Assembly (NCBI RefSeq): GCF_025905425.1
Contig: NZ_CP109603.1
Location: forward strand, 2,516,001-2,580,000
Length of the DNA: 64,000 nt
Direction of reading: 5' to 3'
Origin: Pseudomonas putida
GTDB taxonomy: Bacteria > Pseudomonadota > Gammaproteobacteria > Pseudomonadales > Pseudomonadaceae
Shown: positions 1-8,903 of the stretch, in pieces
How the letters are laid out: each line of letters starts with the position of its first letter
Position numbering within the stretch: position 1 is the stretch's first letter
Translations under genes and position numbers: made by a program
The notes under the pieces: generated by a model
Databases searched by the model: none
Told to the model about the DNA's origin: nothing
The model's input: the letters and a program-made list of their open reading frames with translations, nothing else

Positions 1-524
1 GCCATGAGCCTGGCGGCAACCGCTTCTTGCTTCGGCATGCCCATGCCCAGCACGATCAGCTCTGGCTGCGTCGCCCGAGCCAGTTCCAGGTAGGTGTCGA
101 CATCGGCAAAGCCATCGTGAACCGACACAGGCAGCACGCCGAAACGGGCCTCGCTGCACTGTACCGCTTGGCTCAAGAACGGCTCCTGGGTGCCCCAGAA
201 CGCCACGCGTCGCCCCTTGAACGCCGCCAGCAGCTTGGGGATGAAGTCTGTGCCGTTCATGTTCAGCCCAGGGTCCAGGCCCAGGCGGCGAAACAGGATG
301 GCCATGCCGGCACCGTCACGCAGCAGCACATCGGCAGAGGACAGTGCCTTGCAGTAATCGGCATGACCCGCCACCAGGTTCATGGCATGGGCGTTGACAA
401 AACCCAGTACCGTCGGCGCCTCGGGTTGGCACAAGGCCTCCAGCAGCCGCTGCTCTTGCGTAAGGTCACCCACTACCTGAAGTTTGCCGATAACCGTTTT
501 CCAACTGTTCTGCCATTTACCCAT
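1..524 (-). CDS. WecG/TagA/CpsF-family glycosyltransferase (partial, C-terminus off the left edge)
   Basis: I translated this frame directly; it has no stop inside the window. It starts at the ATG at 524, which overlaps the TAA of the upstream glycosyltransferase (TAATG), so the two are translationally coupled. About 174 residues are visible. Family hallmarks are the early 'FVNAHAMNLV' strand, 'LLRDGAGMAILFRRLG' (the DGxG loop) and 'LIVLGMGMPKQE' near the visible end. Enzymes of this family transfer ManNAcA, ManNAc or glucose-type sugars from UDP donors to undecaprenyl-linked intermediates at the inner membrane face, so here it probably adds one sugar of the exopolysaccharide repeat unit. The donor sugar cannot be read from the sequence. 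Confidence 0.9.
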   Translation of the reverse strand, partial: MGKWQNSWKTVIGKLQVVGDLTQEQRLLEALCQPEAPTVLGFVNAHAMNLVAGHADYCKALSSADVLLRDGAGMAILFRRLGLDPGLNMNGTDFIPKLLAAFKGRRVAFWGTQEPFLSQAVQCSEARFGVLPVSVHDGFADVDTYLELARATQPELIVLGMGMPKQEAVAARLM

Positions 525-1711
525 TAGCTGTCATCCCGTTTCGAGCGTACCCAGTCAACCTGGCGCTTGATCAAGAACCCCAGGTACAGAGGGATCTTCC
601 TCGCGGCGTAGAAAGGGGCGTAGAGCAAGACCGAAAACGGGATCAGCTCCCGAGAAAAACGCCCCCACGCCAGCAGTACCGCAACACCCAGCATGACTAG
701 GGCACCCGTGGCGATCCACGCAGGCGCGCTGATGCCGAACAGCAAAGCCGCCAGCCAGCACACACATACCACCACCATCAGCGCCAGCACCAACAACGCC
801 AACGGCGGTACCAGCAGGTCCAGGGTCATGGCCAGCAGAGGCCAATTGCGCCCAGCGAGCGCGCTTGATAGCAGCTTGGGTACCTCGGCCACGATCACCC
901 CCAGGTGGCCATGCTCCCAGCGCGTACGCTGGCTGCTCAAGCCTTCCTGGCTGACGGGGAACTGGCTGGTAACCTGCGCGGCAGGGCAAAAAACCGGCGG
1001 TTTGCCGGCCCGGCAGAGGTCCAGCCCCAGCTTCAAGTCTTCAACCAGGTGCCCATTGGCCAGATCGGCCGCCGCCAGGTCCCGCCAGGGGAATGCCATG
1101 CCCGAACCCATCAACTGGCAAGGCCAGCCCAGGCGCACCCAGCCTCGCGGGCGCACCAGGTTTTTTACCCGCCAGGCAAACTCGGCAATCTGCACTTTCA
1201 GGCCAGCGCCGACGGGTGCACGCATCAGGTAAAGTGCCTGCGCGGGCCGTGCAGCTTCAAGGCAACGGCGTGCCAGCAGGTCAATGGCGCCCTCGCCAAC
1301 CTGGCAATCAGCGTCAACGATAATGACCACCTCTGGCGCATCCTGGGCCAGGTGCCGCACGCCAAAGTCCAGCGCATACCCCTTGCCGCGCAGCGCGTCA
1401 TTGTGGCGTTCCACCACTTCAGCGCCCGCCATGCGTGCCAGCTGCGCGGTGTCATCGGTGCAATTGTCCGCCACCACCAGCAAACGGTCATGCGCCAGCA
1501 ATTGCGGGCCGACGCTCGCCAGCGTCGAATGGATGATCGAGCCTTCGTTGTGCGCAGGCACCAGCACCGCCACGCGCGGGCGCTTGGTATCGAGCGCAGG
1601 GTGTGCTCGCACAGGCAGGCAGGCCAGCAGCACCTGCGCGAACAGCACCAACGAGGGCAGTAAAATGGCAACCGCCACCAGGCCCAATAGCCACGCCAAC
1701 AGGCTGATCAT
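524..1711 (-). CDS. Membrane-associated family 2 glycosyltransferase
   Basis: This 395-aa processive-type GT2 has an N-terminal membrane segment (about residues 4-30), a GT-A fold and a hydrophobic C-terminal region of two to three helices. Visible motifs are 'VLVPAHNEGSI', 'VVADNCTDDTAQLA', the metal-binding 'VIIVDADC', and 'QRTRWEHGH', which matches the QxxRW acceptor motif. It would add a sugar to a lipid-linked or growing polysaccharide at the cytoplasmic membrane. Its ATG overlaps the stop of the preceding GT4 gene as ATGA (1708-1711), and its own stop overlaps the next start. The sugar specificity is unknown. Confidence 0.92.
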   Translation of the reverse strand: MISLLAWLLGLVAVAILLPSLVLFAQVLLACLPVRAHPALDTKRPRVAVLVPAHNEGSIIHSTLASVGPQLLAHDRLLVVADNCTDDTAQLARMAGAEVVERHNDALRGKGYALDFGVRHLAQDAPEVVIIVDADCQVGEGAIDLLARRCLEAARPAQALYLMRAPVGAGLKVQIAEFAWRVKNLVRPRGWVRLGWPCQLMGSGMAFPWRDLAAADLANGHLVEDLKLGLDLCRAGKPPVFCPAAQVTSQFPVSQEGLSSQRTRWEHGHLGVIVAEVPKLLSSALAGRNWPLLAMTLDLLVPPLALLVLALMVVVCVCWLAALLFGISAPAWIATGALVMLGVAVLLAWGRFSRELIPFSVLLYAPFYAARKIPLYLGFLIKRQVDWVRSKRDDS

Positions 1712-2910
1712 ACGGATGCCTTGAAATAGCTGACCAACTTGGCGGCCTCGGTGTCGATATCATGGCGTTGCAGCACCCGCTCATACGCTGCCTCCCCCAT
1801 GCGTTGCAACGCCTCGGCGGGTTGCGCCAGGCAATCGGCCATGGCTGCGGCCAGCTCCTCCACCGTGCCGGCAGGGAACAACCAGCCATTTTCGCCCTGG
1901 CGAACCAACTCTGGGATACCCGCCACATAGGTGGTCAACACAGGCCGGCGCAACGCCATGGCCTCCATGATGACGACCGGCAAGCCTTCGGCGAAGCTCG
2001 GCAGCACCAAGGCACGGGCAGCCAGGATTTCGTCCCGCACCTGCGTGCTGCTGATCCAGCCGGTTATCCGCACCTGTGCCTGCAATCCATGGCGGGCGAC
2101 CAGCGCTTCAATCTGCCCGCGCATCTCGCCATCACCGGCCAACACCAGCTCAAATGCGACGCCTTGGGCAGCCAACAAGCGGGCCGCCTCAATCAGCAAG
2201 AGCTGGCCCTTCTGTTCGCAGAGACGCCCGACGCACACCAGGCGTGGCGCCGACGGCGCGGTAACTGCGGCCACGGCGTGGAAGCCGCGCTCCAGGCCGC
2301 AATGCACCACCTTCACTTTCCCCCAGTGCTCGTGCGCCACCCAGCGGAACAACTGGCTGCGCCCGTATGAGCTGACCGCCGCGACAAACGCTGCGCGCCG
2401 GACCTTTTCGCCCACATGTAGAAATTGCGGCTTATCGAATTCTTCCGGCCCGTGCACGGTAAAGCTGTAGCCAGGCCCGCCGAGTGCATGGGCCAGCATC
2501 ACCACCTCGGTGGAGTTGGTGCCAAAGTGCGCGTGCACATGCTTTGCGCCAAAGGCCTGCAACCAGAGCACAACCTGGCACGCCTCGGCCAGGTAGACCA
2601 GGTGATACGGCCAGCCCCGGTCCGCCCGCCGGCCCATGCGCAGGGCCAGCCACAGGGTGGTGAAGAAGCGCCGTGGCTCGGCGCGCAGCACCTGCAGCAT
2701 CGGCGCTAACACGCCTTTCAGGCCGTCTTGCAACACATAGCGCGTCTTTTGCTGCTCGGCGATGTCTTCAGCGTCCTGCAACTCGGCGTCCCAGCCACGC
2801 AAGGCAATGCGCTGGATTTCCATGCCCTGGCGCTCCAATGCCAGTATTTCGCGTCGAATGAAACTATGGCTGACCTTCGGGTACTGATTGATGAAGTAAG
2901 CAATGCGCAT
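1708..2910 (-). CDS. Family 4 glycosyltransferase
   Basis: This 400-aa GT-B retaining glycosyltransferase begins 'MRIAYFINQYPKVSHSFIRR', a typical GT4 start. I use the ATG at 2910; the frame extends 15 nt upstream only to a TTG codon. The C-terminal Rossmann domain carries 'LVLAGDGEMRG', 'ITGWISS' and 'FAEGLPVVIMEAMA', the E-x7-E nucleotide-sugar signature. The closest architecture is the WcaL/colanic-acid type of transferase, which works at the cytoplasmic face of the membrane on lipid-linked intermediates. It is coupled to the GT2 downstream through a 4-nt overlap and follows the VirK-like gene by 48 nt. Confidence 0.92.
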   Translation of the reverse strand: MRIAYFINQYPKVSHSFIRREILALERQGMEIQRIALRGWDAELQDAEDIAEQQKTRYVLQDGLKGVLAPMLQVLRAEPRRFFTTLWLALRMGRRADRGWPYHLVYLAEACQVVLWLQAFGAKHVHAHFGTNSTEVVMLAHALGGPGYSFTVHGPEEFDKPQFLHVGEKVRRAAFVAAVSSYGRSQLFRWVAHEHWGKVKVVHCGLERGFHAVAAVTAPSAPRLVCVGRLCEQKGQLLLIEAARLLAAQGVAFELVLAGDGEMRGQIEALVARHGLQAQVRITGWISSTQVRDEILAARALVLPSFAEGLPVVIMEAMALRRPVLTTYVAGIPELVRQGENGWLFPAGTVEELAAAMADCLAQPAEALQRMGEAAYERVLQRHDIDTEAAKLVSYFKASV

Positions 2911-2958
2911 AGGAATCCAATTCAATGCCTGCGTAATGCCCCTACCCGCGGCAACCCC

Positions 2959-3960
2959 TTACTTCAGGCTGTCGATCGCGGGCGGCGGGCCCCCTGCCGA
3001 TGCACGCTCACGCACATCTCCCTTCATCCCTTGTAGCCCATGGATCCGCTCATTGCCTGATAATGCCGCCTCAATGCGAGCGAATACCTCATCCAGCAAG
3101 GCATGACGCCGGCGGTACATCGCGCGTTTCTTGGGTGCAATGTCGTCTTCCGCGCGCTTGGCCGCAGCCAAGGGCAAGCTGAAGAAGTCCTCACGCTCTG
3201 ACGGGGTGGCGCCGTTTTCCTGCCAGATGACGTCGTAATGGGCGGCCAGGTCTTGCGCCTTGTCGGCGCCAAAGTACGGATGGCGATGGTGCCGGTGCGC
3301 ATCGCCCACGGCGTAGATGCGCACCACCCCCAGCGTTCTGGCCATGCACTTGAAGGCTTCCAGCAGAAAACTCCTGGGGCGCAGGCCTTCGAAGTCCTTG
3401 GTCAGGTCCCGGTAGATGTTCAGCGATGTTTCGCTGTCGATCCCTTTGTGAATGCCCTGCACGGCGCCAATGAACAGGCACGGCTCACCGTGCTGGCGGC
3501 ACAGGGTGAAAGCCAGGGACGCCACGCGCAAATCGCCTTGGAACAGGTTGAGCACCAGCTCGCCTTCACGTTTGAACCAGATAGGCCGGTCCAGCACCAG
3601 GGAACATCCTTTCGAGTAGGCCGACAGGTCGCATAGGGTCAGGCTGTCGTCCCGACTAAGCAGCAGCAACCTCGGGAACTGCCTGGCAACCATTTCAAAG
3701 TGCGAAGCCACCACACTCAGGCGCTCCTGTGCCTCCCAGTTTTTGCTGATGTAGGGCCACTGCACGACGCCGATGCAATCAACCCCAAGCCGTGCGAAGC
3801 GGTCATCGCCCAACGCAGCCGACATGCGTTGCATGAACGCCTTCAGCGCGGGCCACTCCCGGGTGATCTGCAGCGTCAGCTTGACCTTGTTGTTCAAGGC
3901 CCGCAGCGAGTAACCGGGTTGCAGGGTGAGCACACTTTTCACTATCGATCTGGCAATCAT
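2959..3960 (-). CDS. VirK/YbjX (DUF535) family protein
   Basis: This 333-aa protein matches the DUF535 (VirK/YbjX) family. Features are a basic N-terminus, 'HFEMVARQFPRLLLL', 'GELVLNLFQGDLRVASLAFT', 'FIGAVQGIHKGI', and the conserved C-terminal half 'KCMARTLGVVRIYAVGDAHR' leading into 'HPYFG'. No signal peptide is visible. In enteric bacteria relatives are linked to virulence and to resistance to cationic peptides, but the biochemical role is not established. It lies inside a glycosyltransferase operon (7 nt after the preceding stop, 48 nt before the next start), which suggests a role in assembly or decoration of the polysaccharide. That role is inference. Confidence 0.85.
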   Translation of the reverse strand: MIARSIVKSVLTLQPGYSLRALNNKVKLTLQITREWPALKAFMQRMSAALGDDRFARLGVDCIGVVQWPYISKNWEAQERLSVVASHFEMVARQFPRLLLLSRDDSLTLCDLSAYSKGCSLVLDRPIWFKREGELVLNLFQGDLRVASLAFTLCRQHGEPCLFIGAVQGIHKGIDSETSLNIYRDLTKDFEGLRPRSFLLEAFKCMARTLGVVRIYAVGDAHRHHRHPYFGADKAQDLAAHYDVIWQENGATPSEREDFFSLPLAAAKRAEDDIAPKKRAMYRRRHALLDEVFARIEAALSGNERIHGLQGMKGDVRERASAGGPPPAIDSLK

Positions 3961-3967
3961 AGGAATC

Positions 3968-4945
3968 TCATTTGTACTCGATCAATGCGGCCTTGCCGGC
4001 AGCGAGCCTGTTGCGCAGGAACTTTACCTGCCCAAGCATTTCAGGGAATTTGCCAAGCACCAGGAACACCGCCTGCAACCAGTTCTCGCGCCTCGACTTG
4101 CTACCGCGACGTGCCAGACGCACGGCCTGCAACGGGTAGATCAGCAACAGCAACAATGCCCACCCGCCCACCAGGCCGCTGGCAAGCACTGTACACAGCG
4201 GGATACCCAAACCCCAGAGCCAGGCGCGGCGAGACTCGCGCAACCAATGGTGCTCCGGCGCCCGCCCATGCAGAAAGGCACCTTCGGCATAGGCATGCCC
4301 TGCGCGCAAGCTACGACGCCACCACTGGCTGAATCGGGTCATGGCCGCATCGTGCAACGTCATTTCATCGGCCAACCGCCAAACTTTCCAACCTTTGGCG
4401 CGCAAGCGCACGCACAACTCCGGCTCTTCGCCGGCGATCAGGTCCGGGCGAAACCCGCCCACTTGCGCGAAGGCGTCGGCGCGCATCAACGCATCGCCAC
4501 CACAGGCCTTGGCTTCACCAATGGGCGTGTCCCATTCCAGGTCGCACAGCAAATTGTAAACCGAGCGCTGCGGAAACCGTTCGCGGCGCCGCCCGCACAC
4601 CACCGCCACATCCGGGCGCGCCTGCAAAAACGCCTGGGCACTGGCCAGCCAGCCGGGGTCCACCTCGCAATCGCCATCGACAAACTGCACGTGGCGCAGT
4701 GTCGGCAGCAGCTGTTGCAGGCAGGCAAAGCCCTCGTTGCGCGCGCGGGCTGCCGTAAACGGGCGGGCCATGTCGAGCGCCAGTACCTCCACCCCTAGGG
4801 CCTGGGCCATTTGTACGGAGCCGTCAGTGGAGCCTGAGTCCACATACACCACCTGGTCGGCACCATGCGCCAAGGAGCGCAGGCAGCGCTCCAGACGTGC
4901 CCCTTCATTACGGCCGATCACCACCACGCCGATAGCTGTTTCCAT
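3968..4945 (-). CDS. Family 2 glycosyltransferase with C-terminal membrane segment
   Basis: This 325-aa GT2 starts 'METAIGVVVIGRNEGARL'. Its nucleotide-sugar motifs are 'VVYVDSGSTDGSVQMA' and 'VQFVDGDCEVDPGW' (DxD), followed by 'GEEPELCVRLRAKGWKVW', a GT2 acceptor-side element. A hydrophobic stretch at about residues 240-275 anchors it to the membrane. A GTG at 4954 overlapping the upstream TGA (GTGA) is an alternative start. I prefer the ATG at 4945, preceded by GAGGTGC, though the spacing is short. It is one of the transferases building the repeat unit; the sugar is unknown. Confidence 0.9.
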   Translation of the reverse strand: METAIGVVVIGRNEGARLERCLRSLAHGADQVVYVDSGSTDGSVQMAQALGVEVLALDMARPFTAARARNEGFACLQQLLPTLRHVQFVDGDCEVDPGWLASAQAFLQARPDVAVVCGRRRERFPQRSVYNLLCDLEWDTPIGEAKACGGDALMRADAFAQVGGFRPDLIAGEEPELCVRLRAKGWKVWRLADEMTLHDAAMTRFSQWWRRSLRAGHAYAEGAFLHGRAPEHHWLRESRRAWLWGLGIPLCTVLASGLVGGWALLLLLIYPLQAVRLARRGSKSRRENWLQAVFLVLGKFPEMLGQVKFLRNRLAAGKAALIEYK

Positions 4946-4950
4946 GCACC

Positions 4951-5481
4951 TCACTCGACCGTGTATTCCACGGCTTGCGTGGGTTTTCGGCTCTTGATGG
5001 TCGCGGGCACACCGACCGCCAGTGAGTTGTCTGGCACATCGATCAACACCACGGCGTTGGAGCCAATGGCAACGTTGTTGCCGATGCGGATATTGCCCAG
5101 CACCTTGGCCCCTGCACCGATATCGACGTTATTGCCGAACACTGGTGCAATCGGTTCGTCGACATTTTTAAGGCCCACCACCACGCCGTTGCGGATCCGG
5201 CAGTCATCGCCGAAGCGGGCGTAACCACTGATCACGATGCCGCCGAAATGATCGATGACGAAGTTGCGGCCAATCACCACCTCGCAGGGCAATTCCACCC
5301 CTGTGATGATCTGCACGAACTTGAACAAGATCTTGTAAAGGATGGAAAACAGTTTTCGCAGCAACGCCGGGCGTACGCCATAGCGCCAGCGCCCAAAGCG
5401 ATACACCAGCAGCACCCAGAACCCCTGGGCGCCCCAATCACCACCGTGTGCACGCAGGTCCGCGCGTATATTCTCGAACAT
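4951..5481 (-). CDS. Serine O-acetyltransferase-like hexapeptide acyltransferase
   Basis: This 176-aa left-handed beta-helix acyltransferase starts at the ATG at 5481 with AGGTGA upstream. The N-terminal helical part ('FENIRADLRAHGG') resembles CysE-type serine acetyltransferases. The hexapeptide-repeat part follows: 'IGRNFVIDHFGGIVI', 'FGDDCRIRNGVVVG', 'NNVDIGAGAKVLGNIRIG', 'NNVAIGSNAVV'. It is shorter than true CysE and sits between two glycosyltransferases, so it more likely O-acetylates a sugar of the exopolysaccharide than makes O-acetylserine. The acceptor cannot be determined from sequence. Confidence 0.88.
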   Translation of the reverse strand: MFENIRADLRAHGGDWGAQGFWVLLVYRFGRWRYGVRPALLRKLFSILYKILFKFVQIITGVELPCEVVIGRNFVIDHFGGIVISGYARFGDDCRIRNGVVVGLKNVDEPIAPVFGNNVDIGAGAKVLGNIRIGNNVAIGSNAVVLIDVPDNSLAVGVPATIKSRKPTQAVEYTVE

Positions 5482-5489
5482 GAATTCAC

Positions 5490-6446
5490 CTACCGTGTGG
5501 GTTGGCTTGCGAACCGGGTCTTGAACAGCAGCGACCAGGTGGTCTGGCAATGTCGCCAGCAGGCGCGGATCGCAGCGCGGCCTCGTCCCTTCAACAGTGC
5601 TTTGAGTGCCAGTACCAGGTCCCCCACACACACCAGCAGCATGTGCAGCGCCAGCCCGGCGACCCCGTGGTGCTTGCGAAAGTACAGTAGCTCGCTTTCG
5701 ATCTGGTAACTGGAAATCTGCCGGCTGGCCGCTTCCAGTTCGCTAACCGACTTGGAGCTTTCGCCGCCGATATGCACCACCGTGGTGTGTGGATAGAAGA
5801 CCACCTTCCAGCCCGCCTCTTTGACACGCTTGCAGTGGTCAACTTCTTCGTAATAGAGAAAATAGCGCGGGTCGAACAAGCCCACCTGGTCCAGCACCTC
5901 GCGCCGGACCAGATAGAAACAACCAGGCAACCAGTCGCATTCGCGTACCGAGCCATGGTCCCAGGTCATCTCGTCGACCATTTTCAAGCCTGGGAAAAAA
6001 CGACCGAGCCCGGTACGCCCGACAAACACGTTCAGGGGGGTCGGGAAGTAGCGGCAACTGGGTTGCAGGTCGCCGTCGCGGCCTTCCAGGCGCACGCCCA
6101 GTACACCGCACTCAGGGTGGGTGTCCATGTACTCGATGGTCTTGGCCAAAGAATCGGCAGCCACGAAGGCATCGGTGTTGAGCAGCAGTGCGTACTTGCC
6201 CTTCAAGTGCGCCAGCAGCTGGTTATTGGCGCGACCGAAACCGACGTTCTTCTTGTTGCTCAGCAACAGCGCCTCTGGGCACACCTTGGCCATGCGTTCT
6301 ACAGAATCATCGACCGAGGCGTTGTCGACCACGAGGTAACTGGCGAGCTTTTCGCTATCGGCCTGACGCAGCGCATCGAACATGGGCTGTAGCAAGGACG
6401 CGGTATTGAAATTGACCACCATCACATCGACGGGTTTTCTATCCAT
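5490..6446 (-). CDS. Family 2 glycosyltransferase (rhamnosyltransferase WbbL-like)
   Basis: This 318-aa GT2 of the WbbL/rhamnosyltransferase subgroup starts at the ATG at 6446, overlapping the end of the upstream acyltransferase gene by 8 nt. Motifs are 'VDVMVVNFNTASLL', 'YLVVDNASVDDSV', 'NNQLLAHLKGKYALLLNTDA' (NTD replacing the DxD), 'WLPGCFYLVRREV' and 'FDPRYFLYYEEVDHCKR', which is diagnostic of this subgroup. A hydrophobic segment lies near the C-terminus. It probably transfers a deoxyhexose such as rhamnose from dTDP-sugar, but that is family-based inference and no dTDP-rhamnose genes are in the window. Confidence 0.9.
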   Translation of the reverse strand: MDRKPVDVMVVNFNTASLLQPMFDALRQADSEKLASYLVVDNASVDDSVERMAKVCPEALLLSNKKNVGFGRANNQLLAHLKGKYALLLNTDAFVAADSLAKTIEYMDTHPECGVLGVRLEGRDGDLQPSCRYFPTPLNVFVGRTGLGRFFPGLKMVDEMTWDHGSVRECDWLPGCFYLVRREVLDQVGLFDPRYFLYYEEVDHCKRVKEAGWKVVFYPHTTVVHIGGESSKSVSELEAASRQISSYQIESELLYFRKHHGVAGLALHMLLVCVGDLVLALKALLKGRGRAAIRACWRHCQTTWSLLFKTRFASQPTR

Positions 6447-7056
6447 TACTACCGTCCCCGAAGAAGTACTGGCGCCGTTGCGCGGCAAGCACCGGCTCTA
6501 CCGCAGGGTCATAGGCCCCTTTGCGTTGTTTGACCAGGTCTATCCACGGGTAACTTTCGCAGCGTTCCTCTACCCTTTTGATCAGGGCCTCGGTGGTACA
6601 GATGAACTTGGCCGGGTTGCCGCCCACCACGGTGCCAGGCAACACATCCTTGGTGACCACCGCACCGGCGGCAACGATCGCATCGGGCCCGATGGTCACG
6701 CGGGGCATGACAATCGCCCCATGGCCGATGAAGCAATTGTCTTTGATGTCGATATAGCCGACCGAATCGAGGTGTTTGCCGTAGCAAAGTTCAATCAACG
6801 CCACCACACCGTCATGGCCGATCAGTGTGCAATCCGAAAGGCCGACATTGTTACCAATGCGCACCAGCGCGGGGTCGGTGACATTGCACCCCGGGTTGAT
6901 ATGAAAATTGTCCCCTACCGAATGAAACTTGCCCCAGCGGGCCTGATAGATCCCCCACTCTCGCCCCGTCGGATTGCACAACTTCTTGTAAGTCGAGCTT
7001 CCCCGCCCGGTCGAGTTGACATAACGCGTCAGTGCACTCCGTATCCATCCATTCAT
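6439..7056 (-). CDS. Hexapeptide-repeat acyltransferase
   Basis: This 205-aa left-handed beta-helix acyltransferase starts at the ATG at 7056 ('MNGWIRSALTRYVNSTGRG'); the frame extends upstream, but that part does not look coding. Repeats include 'VRIGNNVGLSDCTLIGHDG', 'IDIKDNCFIGHGAIV' and 'VTIGPDAIVAAGAVVTKDV', ending in 'PGTVVGGNPAKFI', the usual C-terminal signature of maltose/galactoside-type acetyltransferases. The probable role is O-acylation of the exopolysaccharide or its precursor in the cytoplasm. It follows the GMC oxidoreductase by about 106 nt and overlaps the next glycosyltransferase by 8 nt. Confidence 0.88.
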   Translation of the reverse strand: MNGWIRSALTRYVNSTGRGSSTYKKLCNPTGREWGIYQARWGKFHSVGDNFHINPGCNVTDPALVRIGNNVGLSDCTLIGHDGVVALIELCYGKHLDSVGYIDIKDNCFIGHGAIVMPRVTIGPDAIVAAGAVVTKDVLPGTVVGGNPAKFICTTEALIKRVEERCESYPWIDLVKQRKGAYDPAVEPVLAAQRRQYFFGDGSNG

Positions 7057-7162
7057 TCTGCGAGCCTCGCAATCAAAGCGATTCTGGACTGTCCCTGAGG
7101 CGACTTCGGTCTCATTATTCAAGGTGCTGACCGCATCGCACTCAACCCATTTACAGCGTGCG

Positions 7163-8629
7163 TTACACAGCGGCACCCGTAGCCGATTTCAACTTTTCAT
7201 TGAGGTGGTCTGCCAGCCGCACGGCAAACTGCAACAGCGGCATGGTCGGGTTGGAAGCGCCTCCCTTGGCGAAGATACTGCTTCCCGCGACATAGAGGTT
7301 TTGGGTACCGAAGACTTTGCAGTTGGCGTCGACCACACCGAACTCCGCTGAGGCGGCCATGCGCGTGGTGCCCATGTGATGGGCATGGGGCGCCATCTTC
7401 AGCGGCACCGACGTGTCATAGACAAAGTCGTTGAGTTTGACGAAGCCAAGGTCCATGTCGGCAAATTGCTTGGCCAGTTCAGTGCCGATGCACTTGATGG
7501 TGTGCCGGTCACTCTCGTTCAACGCCCAGTGGACGTTGACCTTGGCCACCCCCAGCTGGTCTTTTTCATCCAGCAGTGAAATACGGCTTTGCCGGTTGGG
7601 GAACTGCTCGATCATCGTGCCGATCACCCCATCGCCAGGGCAACTGAACTTGGCGAAGAACTCGATCTTGCTGGCAACGCCCATGTCACAGGCGAGGTTT
7701 TCCAGAAAATGTTTGACCTCGGCCGTGCGGCCGTACGTTTGTACGTCCGACAGCAGCGCGGCAGTGATATTACCTTTACCGGCCTGGTACTCCGCCACAA
7801 AGGCATCGGTGGTGTAGTACTGGCGCATCTGAGTATCCTGGTCCGACTTCAGGATGAAAGTGCCCATGTCAATATTCAGGTGTTCCATGAAGCAACACCC
7901 GGTCAGCCCTTCCTTGTTGATGACACCCGCGGCCAACAGCGTTTCACTGTTCAATAACTGCCGGGCATTCTCGATGGCGCCTGTGGCCAGGATGAAGTTC
8001 CTGGCCACCACGCGCTGACGATGACGGTCGTAGTCGGAAACCACCGCAGCCACCACGTGGCCCGACGTTTTGTCGAACTCCAGGTCGACGCAGTTGCAAT
8101 TGATGAATACATCGAGCCCGTTGGTCTCGTTCAGTGCTGTCGCGTACTTCTGCGCAAAGCGCGTCGGTGGGCTCAGCAGAAAGCGGTCAGGCTCGAAGTC
8201 GTCACCGCCGAGCCCAGTGTTCATTGCATGAAACTCCGAGCCTGGCGGCAAATCGACGATATCCATGGCCGCAGCCAGGTAGCCCTCGATCTCCGAGTAC
8301 GGGATCGGCCAGCCGGGCAAGTCGCCGGGCGGCGCCACGGCAAAGTCTGAAGGGGTAAAGGGCCGGCAGCGACCCGCCCAGTGGTTGGACGTGCCGCCCA
8401 GGTAGCGCAGGCGCGTTTCCTCGGCGTACAACTCGAGCCCCGTCGAGTCGCACTTGTACAGTTCTTGCGAGTGCGGCGAATACTCGCGCCCACCGCCCTC
8501 GGCCAACAAGACGTGCCAGCCGGCAGCCGCCAGCCGCAAGCCCAGGGTAATGCCAGCGGGGCCGGCCCCGATGATGCAGAAGTCATAGCCGTCACGCAGC
8601 GTTTTCTGCTGCTGATAGTCCTTGATCAT
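7163..8629 (-). CDS. GMC-family FAD-dependent oxidoreductase
   Basis: This 488-aa GMC oxidoreductase has the N-terminal dinucleotide-binding motif 'FCIIGAGPAGITLGLRLAAA' and a C-terminal catalytic region with 'HHMGTTRMA' (active-site His) and 'GASNPTMPLLQFAVRLADHL'. Relatives oxidise alcohol groups of sugars or choline. It has no signal peptide or membrane helix of its own. Its ATG overlaps the stop of a 64-aa Tat-signal protein as ATGA (8626-8629), so the two products are probably made as a pair. It could oxidise a sugar hydroxyl on the polysaccharide or a precursor; the substrate is unknown. Confidence 0.9.
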   Translation of the reverse strand: MIKDYQQQKTLRDGYDFCIIGAGPAGITLGLRLAAAGWHVLLAEGGGREYSPHSQELYKCDSTGLELYAEETRLRYLGGTSNHWAGRCRPFTPSDFAVAPPGDLPGWPIPYSEIEGYLAAAMDIVDLPPGSEFHAMNTGLGGDDFEPDRFLLSPPTRFAQKYATALNETNGLDVFINCNCVDLEFDKTSGHVVAAVVSDYDRHRQRVVARNFILATGAIENARQLLNSETLLAAGVINKEGLTGCCFMEHLNIDMGTFILKSDQDTQMRQYYTTDAFVAEYQAGKGNITAALLSDVQTYGRTAEVKHFLENLACDMGVASKIEFFAKFSCPGDGVIGTMIEQFPNRQSRISLLDEKDQLGVAKVNVHWALNESDRHTIKCIGTELAKQFADMDLGFVKLNDFVYDTSVPLKMAPHAHHMGTTRMAASAEFGVVDANCKVFGTQNLYVAGSSIFAKGGASNPTMPLLQFAVRLADHLNEKLKSATGAAV

Positions 8630-8820
8630 GCTGGCTCGTTCCGAAAGTACTGAGAAGGCAAAACCCAGCCGTTGATCACCACGAACCCGGTTTTTTCGAC
8701 GGGTTTGCGTGCAACGCCCGCGGACACTCCAAACACCGCGCCCCCAACACCCAGCAAGACACAGCTCTGGAGAAAACCCCTACGACCAAAATGCGGAGTA
8801 CACAACGTAAACTTCCCCAT
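8626..8820 (-). CDS. Small twin-arginine signal protein coupled to the GMC oxidoreductase
   Basis: This 64-aa protein starts 'MGKFTLCTPHFGRRGFLQS', which contains the twin-arginine motif RRxFLQ, followed by a mildly hydrophobic glycine/valine stretch ('CVLLGVGGAVFGVSAG'). Only about 30 residues remain after a plausible cleavage site, including 'GFVVINGWVLPSQYF'. Two-component GMC dehydrogenases often have a Tat-exported small subunit that carries the folded FAD subunit across the membrane. This looks like a minimal version, but the partner function is inferred from the 4-nt overlap with the downstream oxidoreductase gene. It is too short for a firm family assignment. Confidence 0.75.
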   Translation of the reverse strand: MGKFTLCTPHFGRRGFLQSCVLLGVGGAVFGVSAGVARKPVEKTGFVVINGWVLPSQYFRNEPA

Positions 8821-8903
8821 GATCCCCAGACCTATCTTGATGAAGTGTTAACAATCAGTCACTCGACCGCCCCACAGTGCAACATCGCCCACCTGTGGCC
8901 TTA

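Noticed and set aside
27..527. Plus-strand ORF of 166 codons at the left edge
   Set aside because: It lies antisense to the WecG/TagA-type gene, whose minus-strand translation shows clear family motifs through the same bases.
905..1663. 252-codon plus-strand ORF
   Set aside because: Shadow frame of the GT2 gene; the composition is Arg/Gln-rich with no recognisable domain.
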